DNA from: Vampirovibrionales bacterium
GTDB lineage: Bacteria; Cyanobacteriota; Vampirovibrionia; Vampirovibrionales; Vampirovibrionaceae
Assembly: GCA_029262635.1 (NCBI GenBank)
Contig: JAJCZA010000002.1
Span: 434,001 to 498,000, forward strand
Length of the DNA stretch: 64,000 bases
Direction: 5' to 3'
Shown here one piece after another: positions 1 to 8,628 of this stretch. The first letter of the stretch is position 1, and each line of letters opens with the position of its first letter. The position numbers and the translations under genes are program-made. The notes under the pieces are model-generated. The model was given only the letters and a program-made list of their open reading frames with translations, did not search any database and was not told where the DNA came from.

Positions 1-111
1 GCCCCTCAAGAACGTGCTCGAAATAAAGTAAATAATGCTCTTGTCCGTATAAAACCCATTTTCCTGATTTTGTTGACATTATAAACAAAATATTAAAACA
101 GCTTTTTCATC

Positions 112-137
112 AAAAACCCTGGCACTGAAAGGTTTTT
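112..137 (-). terminator. weak intrinsic terminator after the sensor kinase
   Basis: A seven-base-pair stem (AAAAACC with GGTTTTT) around a 12-base loop lies about 40 bases beyond the stop of the minus-strand kinase and is T-rich on that strand. The stem is AT-rich, so the call is tentative. Nothing else is recognisable in the first 177 bases. Confidence 0.3.
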
Positions 138-177
138 CAAGATGTAAATGCTTGTTTACATTCTCTGTTTTCTAGAT

Positions 178-2040
178 TTACTTTGCTGAGGACTGTCCGA
201 CTAATTCTTCTTCCGAGGGCTTGGCCGGTCCATCCAAAAAGAGGCGGAAGCCAAATGTGGTACCCACACCCAATTCGCTTTCCACAAACACTTCACCTTG
301 ATGATGGGTTTCGATGGCGGTTTTTACCAAATGAAGCCCAAGACCAGTTCCTTTCACCGTATGCACTTCGTTCTCAATACGGAAAAACCGGTCAAAAATC
401 TTGTCGAGATGGTCTTCCGCAATACCGATGCCACTATCCTGAACAAAAACCTCCACCGCATCCCCGGCCTGATTCACTTCGGCCCGCACTCGAATCCGCC
501 CGCCGTCTTCTGTGTATTTAATGGCGTTACTCAATAGGTTCCGCATCACCCGCTCAATGGTGTCCCCATTAATATAAACCTTGGGTAGGTTGGATTCAAT
601 GGCCGTTGTGATGGCCAGTTTTTTCTGCTGAGCAATTACCTTAAACGATTGCACTGTCAAATTAATCAAGGGCGTCAGGTCTTCGTAATCCATCTCTAGC
701 GTATTGCCCGCTTCTTCCAGCCGAGAGAAATCCAGAATATCGTTGACCATCTTTTTCAGCCGATCGGTTTCCACGTGAATGGTTTCGATAAACTCTTGAT
801 ACGTATCCGGGTCCAACTCACTGGAATGGTTATAAATGGTATCTACGTAACTTTTAATGGTGGTGACCGGGGTACGCAACTCGTGGCTGACGTTGGAAAT
901 AAAGTTGGTTTTCAGCTTATCCACTTCCGCCTCGCGGGTAATATCGTGGGTTGTTGCGACAAAGCCCAGATCATGGCCCTCGGCATCTTGAATATTGGAA
1001 ATCAGTAGTGCCAGTGTAATGCCCGGTAGATCCAGTTGCTTGGTGAAGACCGCAGGCAGAACACCCCCGTGCTCTCGCATGAGTTCCTCAAATTCGGCGA
1101 TAATTTTTTCAAAACACTTATCCCCCTCAACCGTTACATATTCCCGGATGTTCCGTCCGATCATCAAATCGCTGGATTCAATGGCCAGATGCTTGCAAGC
1201 CGAATGGTTAATCATACTGACCTCCCCATCCATGTTACAGACAATGGTACCATCGGCGATACTTAGCAGGACTGCTTCCATCTTATTTCGTTCAAATGTA
1301 ATGGTATCTAGGTTTTGATCTTCGTAAGCCCGCAGGCGGAGGGACATATCGTTAAAAGATTCGGCCAGGGTCTTCAGTTCGCCCCACAGATCTTCTTCTG
1401 GAATACGGTAGCCAAAATCACCGGTGGAAAGCCGCCGAACCCCTTGAACCAGTCTTTTTAGGTGTTTATGGAGAATATAGGTGTTCGCTGAAACAGAAAT
1501 CAGTGTTAGCATCCAGGCGCAAACAAACACCACCAGTAAAATATTGCGGGTGGATTCGGAAATGTTTTGAATGGTTTTCCCAGACAATTTAATGTGAACC
1601 GATCCCAAATACTGGGGATCGCCCCCCTCAGTGACCATTAGTTTTGAAGAATATACCCGGGGAATACTCGTTTTCAGGTCGCCGGTCAGTTTGTGATTTT
1701 CATAAATCACATTGCCATCCACATCATGAAACTCGATGGCTTCCAAATCGTTATTATGCTCCAGCATCTTATCTACAAAATGCTTGAGCTTCAGTTCCGG
1801 GCTGAATTCTGACTCTAGCCGTTCGGCGCCGCCGGCTGATACTACTGAAGCCACCATGGTGCCGAATTTATCGTAATTTTCGTCCAGTGACGCTTGATAT
1901 TGGGTGTACAGGAAGTAGGCAATTAGCATAAAAAACAGGGAAATCGCAACGATTAGCCCCATCAGCGTTTTATTCTCGGATGAAAACATAGAGAAACGAG
2001 ACGTTGAATAATTGGGTTTGTCTGATGGACCCTGTGCCAT
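178..2040 (-). CDS. membrane sensor histidine kinase with HAMP and PAS domains
   Basis: This 620-residue protein is an inner-membrane histidine kinase of the PhoR/ResE/VicK layout. Hydrophobic segments at about residues 27-46 and 167-190 flank a periplasmic sensor of about 120 residues. A HAMP region (about 190-243) and a PAS-like domain (about 250-370) follow. The phosphoacceptor box SHELRTP places the active histidine near residue 386. The ATPase part shows an N box (NLLSNAIKYT) and G boxes DSGIGI and GTGLGL. It would autophosphorylate and pass phosphate to a response regulator, but no partner gene adjoins it, so it is an orphan kinase here. It follows dnaX on the same strand after about 145 bases and may be co-transcribed with it. 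The signal sensed cannot be read from the sequence. Confidence 0.93.
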   Translation of the reverse strand: MAQGPSDKPNYSTSRFSMFSSENKTLMGLIVAISLFFMLIAYFLYTQYQASLDENYDKFGTMVASVVSAGGAERLESEFSPELKLKHFVDKMLEHNNDLEAIEFHDVDGNVIYENHKLTGDLKTSIPRVYSSKLMVTEGGDPQYLGSVHIKLSGKTIQNISESTRNILLVVFVCAWMLTLISVSANTYILHKHLKRLVQGVRRLSTGDFGYRIPEEDLWGELKTLAESFNDMSLRLRAYEDQNLDTITFERNKMEAVLLSIADGTIVCNMDGEVSMINHSACKHLAIESSDLMIGRNIREYVTVEGDKCFEKIIAEFEELMREHGGVLPAVFTKQLDLPGITLALLISNIQDAEGHDLGFVATTHDITREAEVDKLKTNFISNVSHELRTPVTTIKSYVDTIYNHSSELDPDTYQEFIETIHVETDRLKKMVNDILDFSRLEEAGNTLEMDYEDLTPLINLTVQSFKVIAQQKKLAITTAIESNLPKVYINGDTIERVMRNLLSNAIKYTEDGGRIRVRAEVNQAGDAVEVFVQDSGIGIAEDHLDKIFDRFFRIENEVHTVKGTGLGLHLVKTAIETHHQGEVFVESELGVGTTFGFRLFLDGPAKPSEEELVGQSSAK

Positions 2041-2184
2041 TCCTGATTGATGTCCTGCATATCGTTAAAGTTGGGATTATAAAAGGGGCAACCTACCCCA
2101 TTGTACAGGATTTTTACATTCGTGGACACCGTCCCCGTTCAGAGGATCCCGAAAAAAGGGCGAAGCGAAAACCCGATGACCTGT

Positions 2185-4092
2185 CTAGTCGATTATTTTA
2201 CCCTGCAAGAGTTCCACCGTGTATTTTCGGGCTTCGTTGACATCGGTTTCCGATGACGTCGGTGAGGCTTCGTTACCAGCGGGCACAAAATGCTCTGATT
2301 CCTCTAAAGCCGGTTGCTCAGAAGGTAATTCAGGTGGGTTTATTTCAGGAGAAGCGGGTGGTAATGTAGCAGAAGGCGTCGCAGAGGAAGAAGGTGCCAT
2401 AATAGGAACTGGCTTAGGTGAACTATTCTTTTCCGGTTTTTTCTCCAAAATGAGATTGAGTTGCATGGGGTGGCCAAAATACTGATCCACGGCTTTCTGT
2501 AGATGAATCAACTTGGTTTCCCTTTTAATCAGCTTTAATGTCGGTTCACTGCTACAGCCAATGGTTAGACTGTTGCCTTTCATCTCGATTAAAAACGAGT
2601 GTTCTCTCAGTAGCGATTTGTATGATGGGTTGGCCACCATATGGACGATGGTGTCCCATTCAGGAAGCCGATCACCACTAGGGTTTGGCATGGGCGGCGC
2701 GGGTGCTGGTGTTGATGGCGGCGACATGGCGGGAGGCGGGTTTACTGGGGCAGAGGTTGGTGCCGAGGTAATGGTTGGCGGTTCCGTCATCGCCGGTCTT
2801 GAGGTGGGTGTTGGCTCAGGTCTGGAGACAGGCTGAGAAATTGAGGGACCTGTCGAGACTGTTTTCGGGGTTGTTGCTGGGCCTACTGGTTGACCGGCCA
2901 GTTTGGTTTCCAGCGCTTCTACCCGATCAGAAAGGTCTTGAATCAAGTGAATATCTTGCCGGTAGGCCAAGTCAAGCAAACCAATTTCAAGCCAGAGTTG
3001 AGACTGCTGAGTGGTTCGGATATTGCGCTCGGTTCGTCCTAAGGCTTCTAGCATTTGCGGCAACTCTTCCGCCTCGAACTGTTGAGCCTGAAGCTGAAGC
3101 TTCTCAAAATAATCCGTTGGTAGATCCAGCATTTCAGCCGGATTGTTCAGGGTTTTATTTGTCATCCCCTTTTCTGAGGCTTTGACTAGAAACAAGTTTC
3201 TAAAGTGCAGGGTCAGGTCTTTAATCAACTGTCCCGGCTCTATTCCTCGATGAATCAACGCTGTAATAGACTGAAGGACAGTGGACGTGTCTTTTTCGCC
3301 AATGGCCTGGGCAAGGTTAACCAACACGTCTTCTTCCAGCGAGCCAATAAACCGGGTGACATCGCTTCGGTCAATGACATGACCGGGTTGTGCACGTGAT
3401 AACACACTGACTTGATCCAACAGGCCTTGCGCGTCCCGCATACCACCCCGAGCATGGCGAGCAATGGCCGTTAAAGCGTCTGTGTCAATCTGAATATTTT
3501 CCGTCGTCGCAATGTCTTGAAGTCGTTCGATGATCTCACTGACCGTAATTCGGGTGAAATCAAAGCGTTGGCACCGACTGATAATGGTGGGCAACACCTT
3601 ATGTGCCTCGGTTGTGGCGAAGATGAAGATCACATTGGGTGGTGGTTCTTCCAGCGTTTTTAACAAGGTGTTAAACGCCTGGTTGCTCAGCATGTGGACT
3701 TCGTCGATGATATAGATCTTGTACCGACCTGCCATGGGAGCGAATTGAATATTTTCGATCAGCTCCCGAGCATCTTCAACTCCGTTATTGCTGGCGGCGT
3801 CAAACTCGGTAACGTCTAACGCGTTGCCTTGAGTGACTCCTTGGCATAGTTCGCAGGTTTGGCAGGGAGTGACTGTCGGGCCGCTGGCGCAATTAAGCGA
3901 CTTGGCAAAAATACGGGCCATGGAAGTTTTTCCCGTTCCTCGAGGGCCGCAAAACAGGTAGGCGTGCGCAACCTTGTTGGTTTCAATGGCATTCGCCAGT
4001 GTCTGAACAATGGCCTTTTGCCCGACAATCGAGGCAAAGTCCTGAGGGCGGTATTTTCGATAAAAAGGAACATACGTTTCTATCTGTGCCAT
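2185..4092 (-). CDS. dnaX: DNA polymerase III gamma/tau subunit (clamp loader)
   Basis: AAA+ clamp-loader subunit that joins the sliding-clamp loader to the replicative polymerase. From the start at 4092 (MAQIETYVPF) the protein has 635 residues. It shows the family opening YRKYRPQDF, a Walker A motif GPRGTGKTS near 49-57, four zinc-ligand cysteines between about 68 and 83, a Walker B/DEVH box near 128-134 and a sensor segment TTEAHKVLPTI. A proline-rich linker (about 410-490) leads to a tau-like C-terminal domain. An in-frame TTG at 4143 would add 17 residues, but the family's conserved N-terminus begins at the ATG chosen here. I saw no convincing internal frameshift site for a separate gamma form. 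A histidine kinase lies downstream. Confidence 0.95.
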   Translation of the reverse strand: MAQIETYVPFYRKYRPQDFASIVGQKAIVQTLANAIETNKVAHAYLFCGPRGTGKTSMARIFAKSLNCASGPTVTPCQTCELCQGVTQGNALDVTEFDAASNNGVEDARELIENIQFAPMAGRYKIYIIDEVHMLSNQAFNTLLKTLEEPPPNVIFIFATTEAHKVLPTIISRCQRFDFTRITVSEIIERLQDIATTENIQIDTDALTAIARHARGGMRDAQGLLDQVSVLSRAQPGHVIDRSDVTRFIGSLEEDVLVNLAQAIGEKDTSTVLQSITALIHRGIEPGQLIKDLTLHFRNLFLVKASEKGMTNKTLNNPAEMLDLPTDYFEKLQLQAQQFEAEELPQMLEALGRTERNIRTTQQSQLWLEIGLLDLAYRQDIHLIQDLSDRVEALETKLAGQPVGPATTPKTVSTGPSISQPVSRPEPTPTSRPAMTEPPTITSAPTSAPVNPPPAMSPPSTPAPAPPMPNPSGDRLPEWDTIVHMVANPSYKSLLREHSFLIEMKGNSLTIGCSSEPTLKLIKRETKLIHLQKAVDQYFGHPMQLNLILEKKPEKNSSPKPVPIMAPSSSATPSATLPPASPEINPPELPSEQPALEESEHFVPAGNEASPTSSETDVNEARKYTVELLQGKIID

Positions 4093-4276
4093 TATAATAA
4101 CCCGCTTATTTTTGTCGCTAACCGTATTTTTCGTTTCTCTCAAGCAAGATTATCGTTCTTGCTCGCCTGTATTTTAACGTAAACGCTTCGCCAAAACGAC
4201 CCCTAAAACGGATCGATATAAAAGTAACCTGTAGGCTTGTCTTCGTAATGGGTCAGTCTGAATCGTTTTTGCCCGG

Positions 4277-4381
4277 TCTGGATTCCCGCCTGCACGGGAA
4301 TGACAGGAGAGCTTCTGGTGTTTATTAATCTAGCCAAAAGTAAAGCTGGCGGTGCCGGTCTAAGTAAGGTTAGCTGTACTG
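4277..4381. repeat. dispersed palindromic repeat, copy 1
   Basis: Contains an inverted repeat (ATTCCCG at 4282-4288 and CGGGAAT at 4295-4301) followed by a second part with the words AAGCTGG, GTGCCG and CTAAGTAAGGT. The same two-part layout recurs at 12893-13001 and, rearranged, at 11649-11739. The right part overlaps the last codons of the transporter gene at 4360. Confidence 0.7.
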
Positions 4382-5085
4382 GCTCTGGCTAGAGTTCGCT
4401 TTAAAATGGTGTGACCCAAATAGAGCAAGGGGGTAATGAGCACAACAATCAGGAATTTCCACGTGTAATTACTGAGAGCCAGTTGAGCCATGTCCGAAAC
4501 GGCAAGAGTTCCAGAAAAAGCGACGAAGGTGACAATAAGTGAGTCGAATAACTGGGAAATCAAGGTGGAACCTTGTGCCCGAACCCAAATCAGGCGGCTT
4601 CCTGTCCATTGTCGAAAGACATGAAAGACCTGAATATCCAGCAGTTGCCCGACTCCATAAGCCAAAAGTGAGGCGGTAAACATACCGGTGTAGAGTCCAG
4701 AGAAATGGATGTACTGCCCATGGGTTAACGGTGAAATAGCGTCGGTCGGCAGATGCTCGCCGATTGAAAGAAACACAAAGACCAAAAGTGACATAATAAA
4801 GCCTATCAGCGTGACAAACCGGGCCGCTTGCTTACCGTAGAACTCATTAAGCAGATCGGTCAAAATAAACGTCACTGGAAACGGAATAATCCCCGCCGAA
4901 AGTAAAACCCGCTGTCCGATGGGCGTATTAAACGGCAAGTCAAAGCTAAATAACAGCGATCCGGTTAGATTAGCCACTACAAGACAGGTTAAAAAAATAC
5001 TGGTCATCCAGAGAAAAACAATATGTCGATGCGCCATACCTTCTGGCGCGAAAAATTTAAAAAGAAAGCATTTGGAGGAAAGCAT
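4360..5085 (-). CDS. queuosine precursor transporter (YhhQ/VUT family)
   Basis: This 241-residue membrane protein has about six hydrophobic helices and the family signature FPVTFILTDLLNEFYGK (about residues 68-84). In characterised relatives (YhhQ) the protein imports 7-deazaguanine precursors such as preQ0/preQ1 for queuosine in tRNA. No queuosine synthesis gene adjoins it, which suits a salvage role. The ATG at 5085 is used. An internal ATG at 5037 (MAHRHIVF) has AGAAGG just before it and may be the true start. The C-terminal residues TANLT and the stop codon come from the dispersed repeat that ends here, so the natural C-terminus may have been replaced. Confidence 0.88.
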   Translation of the reverse strand: MLSSKCFLFKFFAPEGMAHRHIVFLWMTSIFLTCLVVANLTGSLLFSFDLPFNTPIGQRVLLSAGIIPFPVTFILTDLLNEFYGKQAARFVTLIGFIMSLLVFVFLSIGEHLPTDAISPLTHGQYIHFSGLYTGMFTASLLAYGVGQLLDIQVFHVFRQWTGSRLIWVRAQGSTLISQLFDSLIVTFVAFSGTLAVSDMAQLALSNYTWKFLIVVLITPLLYLGHTILKRTLARASTANLT

Positions 5086-5183
5086 ACTAAAACAGTGACT
5101 CTCTCTATGATAGGATAAGGCTCCAGTTTAATCGAAATTCTAAAAAATGCCGAATTTTTAATAAGTAAGAGGATCCTCTCGCC

Positions 5184-5819
5184 ATTTCCTGCTTAAAGCC
5201 ATCGCCACCCATTCATAAAATTGCTCTAACGGGCGGCATTGCTTGCGGAAAGTCTGCTGTTCAGCGTTATCTGGAAAATCAGGGCGTTCCCATCATTGAT
5301 GCCGACGAGGTGAGTCGCAATCTGTACAAACATGACCCGGAACTGAAGCGACAGATCCGTGATGGGTTTGGCCCGGATGTTTTTGACCCGGACGGATCCA
5401 TTAATCGGGACAGGTTAGGAGCGATTGTCTTTCATCAGCCCGACGAGATGAAGAAGCTGGTCAGTTGGATTCATCCCAAGGTCAGGACGAAAATCGCCGA
5501 CTTTTTTCAGACTCAGGCTCAGCAGAAAGAAAAATTCGCCATTGCGGTTATTCCCATTTTGTATGAATCGGGGCTGGAGTCTCAATATGATGAAGTCTGG
5601 GTAGTCAGCGCCACACGAGAGCAACAACTTGAGCGTCTGATGAAACGATCCGAAACCGAACAGCGGCCACTAACACTAGAGCAAGCCGAAGCTCGACTCA
5701 ATAGCCAACTGCCCCTGGCGGAAAAAATTAAAAAAGCCCATGTGGTCATTGATAACACCGGCACTCTGGATGAGACGTATGTGCAATTGGATCAGAAGAT
5801 ACTCGATTTACGCGGGTAA
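5184..5819 (+). CDS. coaE: dephospho-CoA kinase with a non-canonical (ATT) start
   Basis: Catalyses the last step of coenzyme A synthesis, phosphorylating dephospho-CoA. The P-loop TGGIACGKS (about 5229-5255), the segment IIDADEVSRNLY and the C-terminal kinase body match CoaE. The reading frame is open from 5169 (after TAA at 5166) but holds no ATG, GTG or TTG before the P-loop; the first GTG, at 5310, lies after it and would remove the active site. I place the start at ATT 5184 because AAGAGGA ends ten bases upstream, giving 211 residues, close to the family's usual ~200. A second ATT at 5211 would give 202 residues but lacks a ribosome site. It is divergent from the transporter gene. A sequencing error upstream is the other explanation. 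Confidence 0.85.
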   Translation: MSCLKPSPPIHKIALTGGIACGKSAVQRYLENQGVPIIDADEVSRNLYKHDPELKRQIRDGFGPDVFDPDGSINRDRLGAIVFHQPDEMKKLVSWIHPKVRTKIADFFQTQAQQKEKFAIAVIPILYESGLESQYDEVWVVSATREQQLERLMKRSETEQRPLTLEQAEARLNSQLPLAEKIKKAHVVIDNTGTLDETYVQLDQKILDLRG

Positions 5820-5868
5820 ATCCGTCCCATCGTTTTTTGGGGAGTTGTAATGCTTTGTAAACAATGTC

Positions 5869-5894
5869 AAATAAAAGGACAATTCCTTTTATTT
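5869..5894 (+). terminator. hairpin after coaE
   Basis: Perfect ten-base-pair stem (AAATAAAAGG with CCTTTTATTT, loop ACAATT) about 50 bases after the coaE stop. The right arm itself is T-rich. Probably an intrinsic terminator, usable in either direction. Confidence 0.5.
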
Positions 5895-5951
5895 AGATCG
5901 GTTTTAGGGAACAGAATTTACAAAACATAAAACAGACAGGACCCCCCACTC

Positions 5952-6083
5952 ATGCTGGATTATTTAGATATCTCTGATCTCATCTCCCTTTCGGCCCTTT
6001 CGTTTATTGGTGGCATGGTATTGATGCTCACCACTTTTAAATTAAAAATCCGCTTCCGACAGAGGCCCGAAGGGTTATTTTAA
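5952..6083 (+). CDS. possible 43-residue membrane peptide
   Basis: A short open frame starts at ATG 5952, ten bases after an AGGA ribosome site (5938-5941), and ends at TAA 6081-6083. It encodes one hydrophobic stretch (about residues 9-29, with SALSFIGGMVLML) followed by a basic tail (KLKIRFRQRP). This is the layout of a single-pass small membrane protein with the positive side inside. I do not recognise a family. It lies between the coaE terminator and the first gene of the tandem family, in a gap of about 315 bases that holds nothing else. It may be non-coding. Confidence 0.4.
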   Translation: MLDYLDISDLISLSALSFIGGMVLMLTTFKLKIRFRQRPEGLF

Positions 6084-6134
6084 CCCCTCAACAGCCCGTG
6101 ATCTTTTTTATACCTGAAGAAAGGAATTTTAGCC

Positions 6135-6695
6135 TTGAACATCACACCTTCTATCGGTACCTACTTTTCTGGATCGGTTCGCCGTCCTGAATCACTTGCC
6201 CAACAAGCCGCCCCACGCTTTGGCAGCGAACTAGAAGATATTCGGAAAGAAACTGAAGAGAGGGAAAAGAGAAAAGTATTTGAAGGAGTCGCTAACACGG
6301 TTCTCTTTATCGTTCCTCAAAAAGCTCCTCAAGAAGATCAAGGAAAACAGATAACCGTTGGCCATGTGTTGGCGGATTTGTTTGAAAATCACCCACAAAC
6401 TATTGACGGAATAAAAAAAGGGTTACCCGGTTTCCAGACGGACCTTGTCAAGTTCTTGAGTTCTTTAAGAGAGAGAGGGTTTGTCATTAAAGGAGATTCG
6501 GATAAGAAATATGGCTTATCAGAAGAAGGCGTGCTCATGCTTCAAAAAGCATGTCCTAATATACCTCTGCCTGAAGAGGGGGTTATTTATGTGCACGGAA
6601 ATCACATGCTGACGTCGGAAAGCTATACACTCCAACCCCAAAAGACTCCTTTTCAGAAGCTTTTTCAGGAGTTTTTAGAGTGGATTGATTCTTAA
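6135..6695 (+). CDS. tandem family protein 1: F-G leader plus winged-helix-like module
   Basis: 186 residues, first of five tandem paralogues. It starts at TTG 6135: the AAAGGAATTTTAGCC leader before it matches those before the ATGs of its sisters. The N-terminal ~50 residues are low in structure and carry GTYFSG and PRFGS. The module at about 52-160 has the blocks NTVLF, ITVGHVLADLFE, a short helix ending in LPGF, a second helix, then KYGLSEEGVLMLQKACPN and LPEEGVIYV. The pattern helix-turn-helix followed by Y-G-L-S-x-x-G-x-x-x-L resembles the wing of MarR/PadR-type winged helices; DNA binding is inference only. There is no signal peptide and no known family that I recognise. Its first 20 residues closely match the copy at 38.0 kb (MNVTPSVGTYFSG). 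Confidence 0.85.
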   Translation: MNITPSIGTYFSGSVRRPESLAQQAAPRFGSELEDIRKETEEREKRKVFEGVANTVLFIVPQKAPQEDQGKQITVGHVLADLFENHPQTIDGIKKGLPGFQTDLVKFLSSLRERGFVIKGDSDKKYGLSEEGVLMLQKACPNIPLPEEGVIYVHGNHMLTSESYTLQPQKTPFQKLFQEFLEWIDS

Positions 6696-6792
6696 AGAAA
6701 GAACCATTCTCTTGGGCTCTTTTTATACCTGTCTTTATTGTCGTCCTATTTGCATACTTTCAATAAAAATAAAAAAGTAAGGACTTTTAATC

Positions 6793-7281
6793 ATGAACGT
6801 AACAACTTTTTCCGGGGCTGTAACTCAATTAACATCACACCGCCAACCCTCTACCCCACATTTTGGCAGTAAACTTGATAAGGTTCGAGAGGCGGTTCAG
6901 CAAGAGACAGTCGAAGCCAAATTGAAAGAACCCGAAGCCAAATTTAAAACGATTGGCGATACCGTTCTCTTTACCCATGAAAAAGGGGAGCAAGAAAAAG
7001 TAATAACAGTCGCTGATGTGTTGGCGGATTTATATGAAAAGGGCGCTCAATCGACTGAAACAATTAATAAAGACCTGCCGGGTTTTGATGAAGAGAAGCT
7101 GGTTGAGTCATTGGGAAACCTAGTAACTGGGGACTGCCTGTTTTTAGATAAGCCCGTCTACGGCTTATCAGAAAAAGGAGAGGCCCTGCTTAAAAAAGCC
7201 TATCCTAATCTAAACCTACCTAAAAAGGGGCATGTTTATAAGACCGTCGGTAGCTTAATGCTATGGCGTTCAGGTCTATAA
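6793..7281 (+). CDS. tandem family protein 2: F-G leader plus winged-helix-like module
   Basis: 162 residues, second paralogue. The leader has PHFGSKLDKVRE at about 26-37. The module repeats the family blocks DTVLF, ITVADVLADLYEKG, LPGFDEEKLVESL, VYGLSEKGEALLKKAYPN and LPKKGHVYK. AAGGA at about 6779-6783 precedes the ATG by nine bases in the conserved context AAGGACTTTTAATC. It lies 97 bases after protein 1, and the gap contains the sequence ACTTTCAATAAAA that recurs before protein 3, so the genes may have separate but related promoters. Function unknown. Confidence 0.85.
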   Translation: MNVTTFSGAVTQLTSHRQPSTPHFGSKLDKVREAVQQETVEAKLKEPEAKFKTIGDTVLFTHEKGEQEKVITVADVLADLYEKGAQSTETINKDLPGFDEEKLVESLGNLVTGDCLFLDKPVYGLSEKGEALLKKAYPNLNLPKKGHVYKTVGSLMLWRSGL

Positions 7282-7321
7282 TCGACCTGAAAAAGGGGAG
7301 AATTTCTGTCTTACGATTGTC

Positions 7322-7349
7322 TTGATGTCTGTGTTGTTTGTAGTAAAAT
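7322..7349 (+). promoter_or_regulatory. probable sigma-70-type promoter of family gene 3
   Basis: TTGATG (7322-7327), 16 bases, then TAAAAT (7344-7349) inside TTTGTAGTAAAATTTAG. Almost the same word, TTGTAGTAGAATTTAG, precedes the distant paralogue at 38.5 kb with TTGAAA 16 bases upstream. Conservation before two dispersed paralogues supports a real promoter. Confidence 0.5.
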
Positions 7350-7394
7350 TTAGACACTTTCAATAAAAAATGAAAACGTGAGGAAATTTTAACC

Positions 7395-7949
7395 ATGAAC
7401 ATTACGCCCCCCGGCAATATTCGGTTTGGACAGAAGGAAAACACCTATTTCCTTGAGCCACCTAAGCCACCTAAAGACAACCGCTATAAGGTAACAGATT
7501 TGCAAGCCGTCCGGGACAAGTTCGATGCAAAAGCCGCCCAAAGGCGTGCCACTAATAGTTTGACCGGAGAGATTGACTTGTTGGCCATCGCCGCTTTTAG
7601 GGAAATGGCAAGAAAAAAACTTATGGACGAGCCTGCAGTTACGGTTGCCCATGTGCTGGTGGATCTACTGAAGAACGGAGAGCAAACAGTGGGTGAGGTG
7701 ATTGGTTCACTTCCCATCGATGAAACGGAATTAACAGCGTCTTTGGATCGATTTTCGGACGATTATTACGGCTTTCTGGTTAAGAATGGAACATCCATCG
7801 AATCGGGCGACTTTAAATACGGCATGACAAGCTGGGGACGTGATTTCTTACGGGCCGCTTATGGTAAAGTGTTGGAATTGCCAGCGAAGGGGTATGTGTA
7901 CACAGCGCCTCCAACGGAGGATAGCACGTGGTGGGATCAATCTTCTTAA
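7395..7949 (+). CDS. tandem family protein 3: F-G leader plus divergent module
   Basis: 184 residues. The leader is very short before the motif (MNITPPGNIRFGQ), so F-G sits at residues 11-12. The middle (about 30-70) is charged and helical. The family module follows: VTVAHVLVDLLKNGEQT, LPIDETELTASL, KYGMTSWGRDFLRAAYG and LPAKGYVYT. The DTVLF block is replaced by KKLMDEP. GAGGA precedes the ATG by eleven bases. The next gene starts 27 bases downstream, so the two are likely co-transcribed. Function unknown. Confidence 0.85.
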   Translation: MNITPPGNIRFGQKENTYFLEPPKPPKDNRYKVTDLQAVRDKFDAKAAQRRATNSLTGEIDLLAIAAFREMARKKLMDEPAVTVAHVLVDLLKNGEQTVGEVIGSLPIDETELTASLDRFSDDYYGFLVKNGTSIESGDFKYGMTSWGRDFLRAAYGKVLELPAKGYVYTAPPTEDSTWWDQSS

Positions 7950-7976
7950 TTAAAAGAGAGAAAGGGATTTTTAGCC

Positions 7977-8558
7977 ATGACGCTAACCAATGTAGCCTTG
8001 CCTGTGGCCATGCAATTTTCTGGAATACTTCCTCAAGCTAAAATGCAACCCAACTCACAACCTGCGGTCCATTTTGGCGATCAAGATCGCGGGACAGATG
8101 CTCTTAAAAACCCTTTGATTCGCCTTCGCAATATTGAGGGAAAGAGAGCAAACGCTTTGGCAGAACATGATAGAGAACAAGCCAAGAGGGCAGTGAGCTA
8201 TATTTTAGAAAATAGATTTAAAGAAGAGGCGGATACGATTCTTTTGCGGGATAAAAAAGAAGGGATTGTAACCATTGCCCATTTGCTGGCCGATTTGCTA
8301 GCGAAGCCGAAGACACTGACAGAAGCCTTACAAGGGATTCAAATGACAATAGATCGGCGGTATAGTCTGTCTGTTACACTGGGTGTGTTTGAAGCCGACG
8401 GGTACTTGCTCAAATACAGTAATGGAAAAATCGGTTTAACGAAAAAAGGACTCAACCGGCTCAAAACAGCTTACCCGGACCTAAAACTGCCTCCTACCGG
8501 GGTTCTTTGTAACAAGTGGTTTAAAAGAAGCGTGAATATTTCTCATTCTACTTCCTAA
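7977..8558 (+). CDS. tandem family protein 4: F-G leader plus winged-helix-like module
   Basis: 193 residues. The N-terminus is about 35 residues of low complexity with AVHFGDQD at about 35-42, then a charged helix and the module: DTILL, VTIAHLLADLLAKPKTL, two helices, KIGLTKKGLNRLKTAYPDL and LPPTGVLCN. The ribosome site is AAAGGGA before TTTTTAGCC-ATG, as in its sisters. Its position 27 bases after protein 3 points to an operon. Function unknown. Confidence 0.85.
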   Translation: MTLTNVALPVAMQFSGILPQAKMQPNSQPAVHFGDQDRGTDALKNPLIRLRNIEGKRANALAEHDREQAKRAVSYILENRFKEEADTILLRDKKEGIVTIAHLLADLLAKPKTLTEALQGIQMTIDRRYSLSVTLGVFEADGYLLKYSNGKIGLTKKGLNRLKTAYPDLKLPPTGVLCNKWFKRSVNISHSTS

Positions 8559-8628
8559 ACCCACTTTTCAGCAGATATTTACAAGGTAAAATTTTATAAA
8601 AGATAAGGGTATATAAGGGGAATTAAAA

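Noticed and set aside
2185-4092. Programmed frameshift for a short gamma form of DnaX
   Set aside because: A-rich words occur only near the C-terminal end, without a following stem and near stop in the right place, so no shorter form is supported.
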